Below are positions 50,560 to 64,000 of a stretch of DNA of 64,000 nucleotides, piece after piece. The first letter of the stretch is position 1; every line of letters starts with the position of its first letter. Made by a program: the position numbers and the translations under genes. This DNA comes from Macrotrachela quadricornifera (taxonomy: Eukaryota > Rotifera > Eurotatoria > Philodinida > Philodinidae): the NCBI GenBank assembly GCA_022393335.1, contig JAJEKB010001475.1, forward strand, positions 421,807 through 485,806, written 5' to 3'. The notes under the pieces are model-generated. The model ran no database searches and was not told the origin of the DNA. It saw only the letters and a list, made by a program, of their open reading frames with translations.

Positions 50560-53010
50560 TTAGAATGATCTCTAACAAAGAATTAAATACAAAAACAAAA
50601 ATAAAAGAATCAAATATATTTATTCGACAAGATGTAATTTCTACTAATAGAAAAAGAGTAAATTTAATAAAAAAAAATTTTTTTCTTTCAATTTTTTTTA
50701 AAGGCTTCGGTTAATCATGATTTATCTGATGAAAGACAGATCAATTACAAACAAATAGATCTGATGATATACCATCATCAACATTTAGTATTAAATTAAA
50801 AAGTAATAAATAAAAATAAATTTTAGATACTCATGCACGAACTGAATCATTAATTGGTGATGATCATAATTTATATACACATCCAGAAGAAAGTTTATAT
50901 ATTAATTTAACACTTGTTCCTTAGAGTTTATTACGTCTAAATTTTTTAATGGAATCATGTCCATCTGATTCATTATCTCATCCACAAGTTTTAAATAGTC
51001 TTCTTATATTGGTTTGATTGGTTTTATATTTCAAAAAAAATCTCTTGTTCTTTTTTTTAAGGATTCAGTAGTTATAGCTAAAGCTGTATATCTTGCTGAA
51101 TATGCACATTTTTTTTCGTCGTTGTTCATTAGGACAATGACCTGAATGGATGAAAATAAATATGACAAAATTTCGTCCACATGAATCATTTGATACACAT
51201 GCAACTGATTATATGAATGTAAGATTAAATAAATTATATCAAGCAGCTGTAGCAAGAATATTTTATATATGAAATGAAGTAAGTTATTTAAAGAATCTTT
51301 TTTTATTATTAAGGTTAGATCATTAACACAAGTTCCATTAATGGTTCTTTGTAAATCATCTGTTTTATTAGAAGATGAACATTATTCACAAATTCTTAAT
51401 TTATCTTGGAAAATTTTATTAGATCGTATTAAAGAATTATCTGCATGTGCTGATAAAAGAAATCTGCAAGCTCTTTTTAAATCTTATTCTTTTGTTTTTT
51501 TTAAGCAACAATTGTTATTTTAACAGCTGCTCGTGCTACTCCTTTAGTTAATGCATTATTTCATAGTGAAATGAAAAATTCTTCAGCATTAATTTATTAT
51601 AATGCTATATTAAAATTTCAAACATGATGGTATTTTTGTTATCAATTTTGGATTCAATTAGACGAAGGTGCACATTCAATGATGAAAGTAAAAAAAACTA
51701 AATTAAAGAAAATATTTAAAAAGAAAAACCGAATATATTTGATATAGATTCTTCCACCAAGTATTGAATTTGTTTTACCATCACCAGCACTTGGTATAGC
51801 AAAACTTCAAATAGTTGATCCACCATGGATGTCACATACAAAAACACCTGTTCAACAAGTTACTATAAACCAAGAAGAAATTGTATGTGATTAAACAAAT
51901 CCCAAAAACAAAATAATATTAAGAAAAAACTTTTTTTGTTTAGCGAGCTGTTGTTATAGCAAGTAAAACACGTAAAAAACATTAACAAAAATTAATTAAT
52001 TTATTCAGCATCAATGGCTGAAAACAAGTGACACGAGTAACACGAGAAAATTTTACAATGACATCTGTACCAATGTTACAATCGGCTTCATTTGAAACAC
52101 TTTTACATCAACCAAGAGATGAAGAAGAAGAAGGTATATTATAGAAATTTTTTTATTATATTGATAAAAACTATTTGTTTGTTATTTAATTTAGCACATA
52201 CACAGATGATGATCGATTTGTTGAAACAACAAGTATTCAAATTCGTCAAGCTCAAGAAACATTTCCTTCTACATTTGATGCAGCAGTTTTTCTTCTTGTT
52301 GAAATGTTAGAAGATGAAGATATACAATTGATAAAGGAACAACAGGTTTATTATCTAAATAATAAAATGATTAAAATAATTTTGAAAATTTTGTCTGTTT
52401 TTTTTTCTAGTATTTGAAGCAGCTCGAAAATCACTTTGGACATGTTTAATTGATGAACCAACATTATTAATTCGATTTTCTTTGAAAAACTTTCTCATAA
52501 AGAACATCGTGTAAGCAAAAATTTTATTCTAAATAAATTTTTATTTTCTTTTTTTTTATTAAATCTTAGATAAAATCTCTTCAAAGTCTTCGTCATATAA
52601 TGATATATTTTATTGATATTCAACCATAACTTGCACATGCTCTATTTAATTATGTCGTCCTTGATTAATTAATGCGTATGGTACATTCACCACTTGATAG
52701 TTCACAAGAATTAATTAGCACTGGTTTAACAGTATTATGGCAAATAATACCATATGTTCATGGTCTTGTTTTAAAAGATTTAAAACAAATTTTACGTAAA
52801 GAACAAGCTAAAAGGATGATATTAATAGCCGAAAATATTCCATCAACAAAAAAAGTTATTATACATGGTTCTGATTTATCACAAATACCAACACAAGCTA
52901 TTACTCAAGAAGATACAATTTAGTAGTATTTTACAAGAAGCATTAAATTTTTTTGATATACCAGATTCAAAATGTGATCATTATTATTTAACTGATGTTT
53001 TAACCAGTTT
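50560..53010 (+). pseudogene. UNC80: UNC80 pseudogene (NALCN channel complex subunit), C-terminal part
   Basis: Exon-like blocks in UNC80 order are broken by stops and frame changes. They include HARTESLIGDDHNLYTHPEE (50830), QVPLMVLCKSSVLLEDEHYS (51325), MKNSSALIYYNAILKFQT, LPPSIEFVLPSPALGIAKLQ (51750), TSIQIRQAQETFPSTFDAAV (52225), LTVLWQIIPYVHGLVLKDLK (52720) and HGSDLSQIPTQAITQEDT (52865). In-frame stops include TAG at 50922-50924 and TGA at 51625-51627, with several more. UNC80 is a very large protein bridging NALCN and UNC79 in the neuronal sodium-leak channel complex; only a C-terminal section is present. Introns survive, so it is a decayed genomic copy, not a retrocopy. Its 5' side is cut off by the repeat island. 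Confidence 0.85.
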
Positions 53011-53099
53011 ATATTTTATAAAAAAACAAAAAAAAATTATTTTATTTATACATAATATTCATCACTACTTTATTCTAGATCTATTGTTTTACATAATTT

Positions 53100-53995
53100 A
53101 GAAACATTTCTAATTATGCCGCAGTCAAAAAACAAACAAATAAAGAAAAATGCAATGGTTAAGCAAGGTGGTAGTGGTCTTTGTTGTGAATTAATGGAAA
53201 CAGACCCTTTAGGTCCTTGTTTGTTTTTTCTCATGACATTTTTATGTAAAGGAGAAAAAAACTGCTTTTTATACCATCATGATTGCCAAAGATATGATGA
53301 TGTTGGTAAACCACAATTAATTGTTTAACATGATATATTAGATATCATTGCTAATAATTTAAAAAACAAACTTAAACTTGAACTACTACCATTACCACAT
53401 AATCCTCCACAAAGTACACAAGCTTTTGAGAATTTTAGTTTATTAATAGGTGGTGGTGACAGCACTGAAGCTGCATTAATACAAAGAAGTTTTTCTGTTT
53501 TGGTTAATAAAAATAAAAAAACTAATAAAAAGATTAATTTTCGTACAGCTGAAGGAAATTATTTATTTAAAAAAATACTCAATAAAACCGTTATTGTACA
53601 ATCCATTACTAAAAATTTGGATGATGAAGAGGAAGAAGCTACAGGTTTTTCTTTAAATATATTTTTAAAATAAATATTAAGATTATTTATATTGTTTTTT
53701 TAGAAGATGATGCTGGTGAAAAACTTGATTATCCACGTCTTGAATTTGAATATTTATGTACAACAAATACTGTAAAATTAACAATTATATGGAAAGTAAA
53801 TGATTTACAATTAATTATAGCATCTATGAGTATTGAAGTAATATGTCCACCACCATCACCTACATTTTATAAATGGCAAATAAATGAAGATGAAATTGAA
53901 GAATTTCGACGTTCTCATACATCAACATCATTAGAAGTTGAACGATTAAACGAAATTCTAAGAATGATTCCATCGAATGCTTTATACATTAAGTG
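53100..53995 (+). pseudogene. degenerate coding fragments of unknown origin
   Basis: Coding-like stretches continue after the UNC80 matches end. They are QGGSGLCCELMETDPLGP (53163), then after a stop DILDIIANNLKNKLKLELLP and FENFSLLIGGGDSTEAALIQ (53335-53500), and after an intron DDAGEKLDYPRLEFEYLCTT (53706). The last ends VERLNEILRMIPSNALYIK with a good donor (GTGAGT at 53994). They may be the continuation of UNC80 in a part I do not recognise, or a different gene. At least one in-frame stop (TAA near 53326) interrupts them. The last exon would splice in frame to the GAPDH-like exon at 54044. Confidence 0.45.
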
Positions 53996-54043
53996 AGTAA
54001 CTTTAGAAAATATATAAAATTTTTCAATTTATCTTATTCATAG

Positions 54044-55464
<1,421 letters not shown>

Positions 55465-58400
55465 TGATTATACTACTGCATTTTTACTTTTATTTTCTAT
55501 TGAACATTTAAGAAAAAAAAAAGAGTTCTTTTTATTTTGAAAAAATTTTGTCTTTTATTTTATATTGTTATTTTCATTTACTTTGTAAAAATAAAACGAT
55601 AGATTTTTTTTTTCTTCAAATAAATTAAGATATATGTTTATTCTACTGGATTAAATACTATCGACAATGCTTACTAATTGAAATTTTGTGTGATTTTATA
55701 ATAAAATTTATATTAAAACTGAAAATAAATATCTACGAAAATATTATTATAGCCTGTTGTACTGATTTTCAGATAATTAGTAAAATAACGATTTTTCATT
55801 TATTTAATATCTATTGTCTATCGTTGAATATATACGATAAATCGTTACACATAGTGTGTGTGTACCTTTATACTTTGATAATATCATGATGCATTTAACA
55901 TGTTTGTCGATTCGTGCTAATCAAGCTGACAAGAAAAATATGAGATGTATCAAGCCTATACAAGATGGTCTGAAATTATACTTTTTTTATTATATTTCAT
56001 TTTGTGAAAAAGCTTTTGATCCTTTTTCCAAAACTTTTGAATTGGAAAACTTAACAATGTAAGATAGAAATGATTTTGTTAATTTCTTTTTACTGTAATC
56101 GATGTTAACTTTTTTTTTAATATTTTCAAATGACAATATTTATTTATATGGATTAATCTTTTGATAAGAATAAACCTTTCCGGAATTTTTACTTTATTTC
56201 AAATAAAGTTTTAGATTGAAATTGTTAGTGAATTTAACTTACAAAAAATATAGTAATGCTCATCTTAAATTATTGTACTATGACAATTAACTCTCATACA
56301 GGTTTATTCTAAGTAAAAATAGAGGAGAAAAAGACTAGAAACAAATATTATGATAATCAATTCAAAAGACAAAAAAAAGCTTTAAACTGTATAGAGTATG
56401 TCATAATATGAGATGGAATATATGAAGTTTTTTTTATAACATAGTATGTAATTTGATTTCATAGCATAAGTCATGTATTTATTTCGTTCATCTCAACTCT
56501 AATAATCATTATTATTGAACAATTTCACAGAGAATAAGAGTTAATACATGTAGTGACAAAATATTATTTATGAACTAACAAGGATTAAAGAAGAATTACG
56601 ATGCATCATACAAATAAGGATAAAAAAAATTGATGCATTTATTTCATACCAGAGATGTGAACAGGGTGAAAATTTTTACCCTGTCCTGCCTTGTGTCCTG
56701 GTCAGTCATACCCTGCCCTGTTCGGGAGAAAATCAAAAAACTAAAAATGCATCCTGCCCTGCCCTGTTTCCTTGGCTGCGCAGGACAGGGCAGGATACCC
56801 TGCAGATTTGACGCATGATCGCAAATGTCTTATTCGATCCAGTCAAAAACCGGTAATATCAACAAATTCTTTCATCTAACACTGTTTTGTTGTAGTCCAT
56901 TTTACAATAATACTAGGTCATACTTTAAGTGACTAGATATATTCAGATTATCGTAAGTCAACAGAAGGAAATTAGTAAATATCTGAAACATGATCCTATA
57001 AACTTGACTATAAGTCATCACTTGATAAAACATTTATACTAATGAGGACAAAGAATATAACAAATGCTATCAGTTAAAAATGAACGAAAAGCTATTCAAT
57101 TTTTCTCCTAATATGTTTCTATCGATTGTGCCAAAAAAATGTTTTTTGAGTTTATCTAGTGGAAGGTTTGGTTTTCTCTAAATAAGAATTCAACGCAGCT
57201 GTAGGAAATTCTTTTTTCTCATAGCCTTTAGTGAGGAATCGCGTAAAATGCATTAGGTATACTTTCAGAAGAAGTGAAAAATCGTTTCATTTTTTCATAC
57301 ATAGTTCTAATCATTGAATAGAACAAGACGTGGAACAAGATGCAATCGGATCACTAACGAGACAAAATATAAATAATTTTAAGCTAATATTAAGATCAAT
57401 CCTACATAAAAGATGAATATCATCAGAGACAGATGATATTGAACGCATAATTCATAGAATACTATAACTACAATAGAAGTATGACAAAATTACTAAAATC
57501 AGAAATTTTCAACATTCATTTTTTTAAATAATAATTTATTTCAATGTAATTAGATCAACAGAAACCTCTCAATAACAGTTGATGGTACCTAGTACAGCCT
57601 ATTAGTGATTTATAACTGTACAAACTCGAAAGACTACTCCTTTTCAGTGATGAAAATATTGATGTTTTTCAAGTGCATTTATTTTAATATGTCTAAAGAG
57701 ACTTACAAAGGAAATATTATAGTATAAATGTTGTGATTTATTCAAAATTATATTTCATGTTTTACTAAAACTAGAATAATTTAGTTTACGATTTCTTACA
57801 GATTATAGAATTGGGAAAAAAATAATTCAGACATATTTTTCTTACAATTATGTTACATCTCTTTTACCTAATTTTTCATAAGTTCTATCTATTTTCTCTC
57901 TTTTCTATACGTCAAAAATAAAAATATGCAACGATGCTGCCCCATCAACATGACGAAAAAAAAAGAATAATAACATTTTATCTTATATTCGATGGAAGAA
58001 CATTAAAATATTTGATTGTATTGACCGTATTGACCGTATATGACCTTTTTTCGTCAAATTTGTTTGACTCATATCAAAGAGAAACAAAAATATTTTTTCT
58101 TCTCTTCATCGTATATTGAGAAACAACTACAACGACACTGGAATATTAGATGAAATAATTTTGAAATAATCTGTACGTATTTTCTTATTCTTTTAATTTA
58201 ACTTCCATATCATCATCTATGAAATAGTAGCCTCGTTTCTATCTGGAATCCGTACGAATTCTAGGTTTAAACACTAGTAATAATGTACAAAGCTATGATT
58301 AGTTTAACAAACATGTAAGAGTATATAGTAGACTTTATTACAAGAAGAACAAAAAGGAAAGTAAATGATTTATTTTAGATTTGTTCAACCATTTTCAGCC

Positions 58401-60110
58401 TCTTATTATTTCTTTTTCTCTATGATGTTTCAAAATATGTACTGCAAAATGAATTCTCATGAGCACATCTGGTTACTACACTCCATGAACAACGACTGAA
58501 ATTGATTTGTCAATATAACACACGTAATCTATTATCCTTGGCTAATCTATCCTGAAAGCATCATAGTTCGATCAGATATTAAACATGTATAGATTGGAAA
58601 AAGAAATGAGCTCGGGTTCGTAGGGACCTCAGGTGGTGAAGAAGCGTTGAGTCGTGCTTTGAGCTACTGCATCAAAATAATAATCATTGGATTTAATTGA
58701 CTGATGTTGTCAGCATATTCTATTAGTCTTTATTAAAACCCATATAAAAGGACGAGATTTCATCTATTATTATTTAAACATGACCACAAAATAAAACTCA
58801 CTAGGATCTGTGCGGACTCTAGTGGTGACATAAGGGTTAGTTTAATTAAGATGTTGGAATCATGTACTTAATGAACAGAAGATTGTGTCTTTCTTTATTA
58901 TCTTAATACTATCAAAATAAATTTATTGCTCATCGCTGCTTGAATAGGTTTTTTTTTACTTCTTTAATATTATGTCTTGATTGTAATTGAAATTTACTCT
59001 ATTCTGACAAGGAAACGAAGATTTATTTTATTTTCTATGAAAAACAAAGGAGAAGAAATTTATTGTCCCAAACTTTAAGAGGAGACCTCTCTTTTCCAAG
59101 CAAAACTGACATGGTTTTTGAAAGGGTCTTCAATAGTTTGTTTCTTCTGATGTCTAAAATCGATATTTTTCAAAGAAAACACACAGATCTAAATCCCATC
59201 GCATGTATTTATGTATCACTCGATGTATATCCGCGCATCCATACAACAAACGTAACGATATATATATATATATATATATATAGGGCGCTGACAAATGATA
59301 GAAAATCCAATAGATGATGAACAACGAAAGGAAAATCTATAAGACAATATGAGAGAAAGAAAGAAAGAAAGGAAAAGTCCATCATATATATTTGACAGGA
59401 AAGGAAAAATCTATAGCAACAATAGAAGAAAAGAAATTGAGTGTATATGTATAATCCTATAGAGAAGAAGGGAAAAAGCCTTATGATCGTATCTGAAGAA
59501 GATGCAGATTATAACAAACACACATCTTAATTTGGTTCTAGTGCTCACAGAAAAAATTCCAGCGCGAAATAATGAAGTATCGAGTTTTGCAGAAGGAAAC
59601 TTTTAGTCATTTTCTTTTGTCCTTGTGACTCAAATATTTTTTAGAAGAAAGCATCTGATAATTTTGAGTGTATAACAAATTTTGCTCTACTCATTGAGAT
59701 CGGTCTGTCCTGAGAGTTTCCTAAAGTTTCGCTTAGGGGGTTGTCAATAAAGGACGTCCAGGTGAAAATGGCCTTTTTGCCCCGCCCCTCCCACGTCCAC
59801 TTTGCAAAAATTTTTTGACAAAGCCTATTTGCTGAAAAATATTGTTTTTTTGTTACCAGACGACTAGATAGCAATGAACTCATGTTTCTGTAAATCCACT
59901 ACAATAGATCTAGACCCGAACTTGATCGGATCTAACATGAGTTTTCCCACTAACATTTAGCACTCTTTATGCACATCGCTAGGTGAAAGACTCAAATGTT
60001 AACTATTCACTGGTTAACTTGTAGGAATAAGTCAACATTAAGTTGTATCTTGTTGTACATTTGATGAGCTGCCGATCCATGTTTTTGTGAATTCCACCAG
60101 AGCTAGAGGT
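55465..60110. other. gene-poor AT-rich region
   Basis: 4.6 kb without a supported gene. It contains a GC-rich CCTGCCCTG cluster with an 11-bp hairpin (56660-56800) and a (TA)n run (59258-59282). Two partly similar sequences lie near 58610-58640 (GGGACCTCAGGTGGTGA) and 58802-58830 (GGACTCTAGTGGTGA). A GC-richer patch lies at 59735-59805. None encodes a recognisable protein. Confidence 0.5.
56751..56796. repeat. GC-rich hairpin in a CCTGCCCTG cluster
   Basis: ATCCTGCCCTG (56751-56761) pairs exactly with CAGGGCAGGAT (56786-56796). Further CCTG/CAGG pairing extends it after a bulge. CCCTG words recur from 56660 to 56800. The composition is strikingly different from the surroundings. Confidence 0.7.
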
Positions 60111-60489
60111 CATGGAAAAAGGTTAGGATCAAAATCAGAGAAAAATCGATTAAAAATTATACGCTTTTAATCAGAAATAACTGAAAAAATCAAGATTTCG
60201 TCGATTATTTTGATTAACTTCGATTATAATTGATAAAAACATGACAAAAAGTTGATTACAAGCGATGCAAATCAAGGAAAATTAGTTACATATTTTTGTT
60301 ATTTGTCCTGAAGTAAAACTAATTAAAATTGATGGCTTTTTTTCACAATTTTTAAGCGGCTATTATTGAAATTGATCAAAATAATCACAATAAAGTTTTG
60401 ATTTTTTCGGTTATTTTCGATTAAAAGCGAATGATTTTAATGGATTTTTAATCGATTTTCGTCTGATTTTACCCTAATTTTTTTACATG
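60111..60489. mobile_element. foldback MITE with about 125-bp terminal inverted repeats
   Basis: The left arm from 60111 (CATGGAAAAAGGTTAGG) matches the complement of the right arm ending at 60489 (CATGTAAAAAAATTAGGG). The two continue together through AAAATCAGA, AATCGATTAAAAAT, CGCTTTTAATC, GAAAAAATCAA and GATTATTTTGAT. The right arm carries about 14 extra bases. The interior is AT-rich and non-coding. CATG at both ends may be part of the repeat or the target duplication. The structure is that of a non-autonomous DNA transposon. Confidence 0.75.
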
Positions 60490-62466
60490 GGAGGGATCAG
60501 CAACTATCTAATATGATCCTGGATTCAGAGTCGATCGGGTACGAATTTGGAAGGATGTCTACCTCTCTTCAGACGACTGAATCATATTTTATATACGTGT
60601 TTGACTAGTGCATGAAGTGTGATGGAATTCTAACAGACTGATCCTATGAAAATACTGTTCAAAAACTAGTTCTAGTCGAAAATTTCACAAAAAATACTCA
60701 AAAAAAGCAACAAAAAAAATCAAAATTACCGTCTAGACATCCAGATCCGTCTGACCCTCCCCCCCCCTCCTGGACGATCCATAGCCGTTTTTGAGAAACT
60801 TCGAAAAGCGATGTTTCTCCTAATTAAATGTATCACTGAAATTTCGAATGAAAGTTTTAGCCGTCCTTATTCTTTTAGTATCCTACCGATATGAAAATAT
60901 ATCTTAGTTCTTAATAAACAGATTGATGCTGTAAAACATATGTGATAAGCGTTTGAATTTAAAGGAAAAAAGTCAAATGTCATTCACAAATAATATGTCT
61001 CTAGAGAGATTTTCCCCATGAATCGATCTTTTAAAGGCATGCTTATTGTTCTTTAAAAATAGATTCATCATATTTAATTCTGCTTGCGAAACACTGGAAG
61101 TTTTACAAGTCTATCTTGATAATACCTTCACTTAGATGTCTTTAATATTAGTGCAACAATGATCGGTCTGAAATTATTAATAAAATGATCTTTCATTATA
61201 GACTGAAACTTTTATTTATTTTGAAATGATTAAAAAACGAAAAAGCTTTTTCTAAATAAAATATAGAAGTTAATACTAAGATATTAAATTTTGAAGATGC
61301 GAGATTACTATTGACTAGGTAAGTTTTATTAAATTCTTTTCTACTTTAGACAGAAACAAATAGGTAACAATTTTTATCATAGGTTCTGATTAACAACATA
61401 TGCAGCTATTCTGAAGAGTTTGGACAGTTAGGAAAAAATTGAAAAAGATTTCTTCTTATGATACAATGCTTAAGATATCTGAAATTTTCATTATACAAAC
61501 TTTTTTCATTCATGCACAATCTATCTATAGATTGAATGTCTCTAATGAAAAGCGAAAATTAGTGCTTTATGTAGTTTGATTCACTATACATTTGTTCGAC
61601 ATTCAATCGAAGATTTTTTTTTTTTGAAGAGCATAATACAGATGTGTGGAAGATACTTGTCTGTGCCAACACTGCTGGAGAAAAAAATTTTGATTCCTAG
61701 GGACCTTTTTTAGAAAATTGTTGGGAAATAAGACCTTCATTATGGGAGGGGAAATTTTTCGAAATCACGGCGGGTTCTGCACTTCTGCTACAATCCTTTA
61801 AATGTGCTCTTTTAAATATTGTGAAGTTAAAGTGAATATTCTTCTTTTGTTTTCTATTCTTAACAATGCAGCTTATTCATTCATTGTCATAGTATATCAA
61901 TGAGAAAGTGCACAAATCACTGCATCTTAAAACATTAGTCTTGATCAACAAATAAGATATGGTATACAACATGTTTTAGAAAAAAGTGGCATTTTTTTTA
62001 CTGCAATATAAAGTGTAGGTCAACAATGAGTTAAACAACATAAGTTATTAATTTTTCGTCGTCATTGAAAATATTTGCCTTTTCATCTATCTGTACAAAA
62101 AAAAATTTCTTTTTTTTTTTAGTTCAGTAATCAGATCAAAAAATGAATTAACAGAGTTATAAGGTCGAAAATGTTGATTTATTATTTATTATAATTGTAT
62201 AACATTGATATGACGAAAAAAATGCTATGCTTACCTACTTACTAAAGAGTCTTACTAATATCTCAAGACTAAGAAAACTTTTTATTTTAAAATGATTTTC
62301 TAATTTAATTAAAAACTTTGAATTTTAATTACATTGAAATAATCTTGAAAAATGAATATAAACTTTTTTTGGTTTTTAGTTTTGTTACATCAGTTATTTG
62401 ATTGATGATCAATAGTGATCGAATCTATAAAAAGAAAAGTATAACATATCTTTCTTTTTAGATAAA
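60490..62466. other. intergenic, no gene seen
   Basis: AT-rich, with a C-run at 60758-60768 and a GC-richer patch near 61730-61790. No RNA gene or transposon frame was recognised. The last 200 bp should contain the promoter of the F-box gene. Confidence 0.5.
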
Positions 62467-64000
62467 ATGATCAGTAGAATGGAAATATTACCTAATGAAA
62501 TTCTTCTTCATATATTTTCTTATCTTGAATGGTTCGATATGTTAACTTCTTTCTGGTCATTAAATATTCGCTTTAATTCTCTTGTATGTTCAACTCTTTC
62601 GATAAATGTCAATCAATTGAATAGTGGTCTTATTATTACACATGGTTTATCATATAATAAATGTTGTTCAATATTATTTCCATTAATTTTCAAATCATCA
62701 TCTCTTTGTTCTTCTATTCAACGTATTCATTTGGATGGAACAAATTCAATTGCTGATGATCTTAGTTATGAATGGTTGTTTAATGAGAAGAAAATTTTTC
62801 GTTTTCCGAATCTAAAAACATTTATTCTTACTCGATGTGGATCAATTGAACCAATAGCTCAATGTTTATCTTATCTTATTAAATATCAATTAGATGAACT
62901 TACATTGACATTTGATGGACATGTATTCAGACGGTTTCATTATATAGAAAAATATTTGTCAATAGGTTCTGATCAAGGTAACCAATCATTTACTAGATAG
63001 ATTCTATAAAATAAGATGGGATAATTTGTCTTGAAGAAATCATCCTTAATTGCAACCATTCACATTCTATATAAATTCTTTTACTGAATTAAAGAAGAGT
63101 ATTTAAATGTCAAACAATAAGATTTACTTTGGAGAAAACTTTTAGATGAAAATCTATATTTGATAATTATTGACAATCATTATTACTGAGTGAAAATCTA
63201 GTAAAATGGTCACCTAGCTGAAGAACACAGAAATATGGTCGCGAATCAACCTAGTTTTTCTCTTATCTCAATATGTCCTATCTAATAAGGTGAATGTCAA
63301 CTTAAAATTGATTTATCACATCATAAGATTCTCATAAGACAGAAATTGATATGATAAGTAATAATATCCAATTTAATAATTTATTATTTTCTTGTTATGA
63401 AAAACAAACATTAGATGTGAATGAGTAGTATGTCATTATGAATAAATTTTGATTTATTGTCAATTGTATACATGATTATCTTAAACATATTCTAGTCATT
63501 TATTCATTGAAATATCAACTAATTGTTATAATCATTCAGTTGACTCAACAGAAATATAATAAAATTAATTTTTTATCATTTTTCTATATTTATTTTCGTA
63601 ATATTTTCAATATTGATTAATCAGAAAAATAATGAGATTTTGTATATATTAGTTTTACATTACTGAACCTAAAAATAAAAATATTTTGTTTTGAATAATA
63701 AAAGATTTTTCTCGTTTTATTTTTCTTTGATAAATAATAGAAAAACAACTGGCCACGATCGAACAACTTCTTTGTCAATTATTCTCTTCTCAATGTCAAT
63801 TAACATCTCTTCGACTTGATATCAGTGATGACTTTAGGGGTAGTAGTATTCATCCTTGTTTACTATCAAACTCTAATTACTCTTCCAATATTCTTTCATA
63901 TCAACTTCGATCTTGTTGTATGACTCTTCATCATTTATATATTCGACTTAATGAGATATATTTTTTCCACAATCTTATTGAACATGTACCAAATCTCGAA
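62467..64000 (+). CDS. F-box protein, runs off the window end
   Basis: Exon 1 (62467-62977) begins MISRMEILPNEILLHIFSYL, a clear F-box (LPNEILLHIFSYLEWFDML), and continues with leucine-rich helix/strand phrases (FPNLKTFILTRCGSIEPIAQ, YQLDELTLTFDGHVF). A 763-bp intron (GTAACC..ATAG) leads to exon 2 from 63741, in phase: EKQLATIEQLLCQLFSSQ, LTSLRLDISDD, MTLHHLYIRLNEIYFFHNLI. It is still open at 64000. F-box proteins recruit substrates to SCF ubiquitin ligases through Skp1; the LRR-like part would bind the substrate, which is unknown. Large F-box families of this form are typical of bdelloid rotifers. If the intron were retained, the frame would stop at 63000. Confidence 0.85.

Noticed and set aside
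50731..50760. CTGATGAAAGAC on the plus strand as a second hammerhead core
   Set aside because: No stem II, no cleavage triplet and no closing stem; it encodes part of the UNC80 relic.
58600..58660. Possible tRNA-like sequence around GGTTCGTAGGGACC
   Set aside because: No acceptor stem, D-arm or anticodon arm could be folded; no tRNA supported anywhere in the window.
59641..59883. Minus-strand 80-codon frame
   Set aside because: Seems part of a repeat-like GC-richer patch; no domain and no exon borders recognised.

Overview
The window is AT-rich metazoan nuclear DNA. Genes are split by many very short AT-rich introns (about 45-75 bp, GT..AG), and intergenic space is poly-A/T and (TA)n rich. 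Animal-type genes (PABPN1, PPTC7, YARS2, GTF2H3, VPS52, RBM24/38, relics of UNC80 and GAPDH) occur beside single-exon or few-exon rhodopsin-like GPCRs, an F-box gene and many decayed gene copies and transposon relics. My best guess is a bdelloid rotifer (Rotaria/Adineta type), whose paleotetraploid genomes carry such GPCR and F-box expansions and decaying duplicates. The species assignment is inference.

Layout. 1-7.9 kb: a possible secreted acidic protein exon, a one-exon GPCR and a dead piggyBac transposase. 7.9-22 kb: PABPN1, a monoglyceride-lipase-like hydrolase, a six-exon 883-residue protein of unknown function, and a second GPCR whose first exon I could not place. 22-25 kb: a decaying multi-exon gene. 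25.3-31.2 kb: mitochondrial phosphatase PPTC7 and mitochondrial tyrosyl-tRNA synthetase YARS2 on the minus strand. YARS2 shares a 555-bp divergent promoter with an unknown plus-strand gene (31.2-35.2 kb) that has a foldback MITE in its last intron. 36.5-43.9 kb: GTF2H3, VPS52, a 10-N gap, RBM24/38 and an unknown disordered protein.

45.5-55.5 kb is an island of mobile DNA and broken genes. It holds the 3' stump of a Ras-like GTPase, a hammerhead ribozyme on the minus strand, a three-copy tandem repeat, an element starting with the animal motif CCCGGCGTTGCTCGGG, a 2.7-kb nested inverted-repeat (foldback-like) structure with mirror-image minisatellites, an exact 30-bp-period array of hairpins, and then pseudogenes of UNC80, an unidentified gene and GAPDH. 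55.5-62.4 kb is gene-poor, with a second foldback MITE. The window ends inside an F-box gene.

The most notable finds are the hammerhead ribozyme (45972-46052, minus), the nested foldback structure (47468-50158) and the 30-bp hairpin array (50397-50526). Exon coordinates were read by eye from reading frame and splice signals; where all phases were checked, the entry says so.
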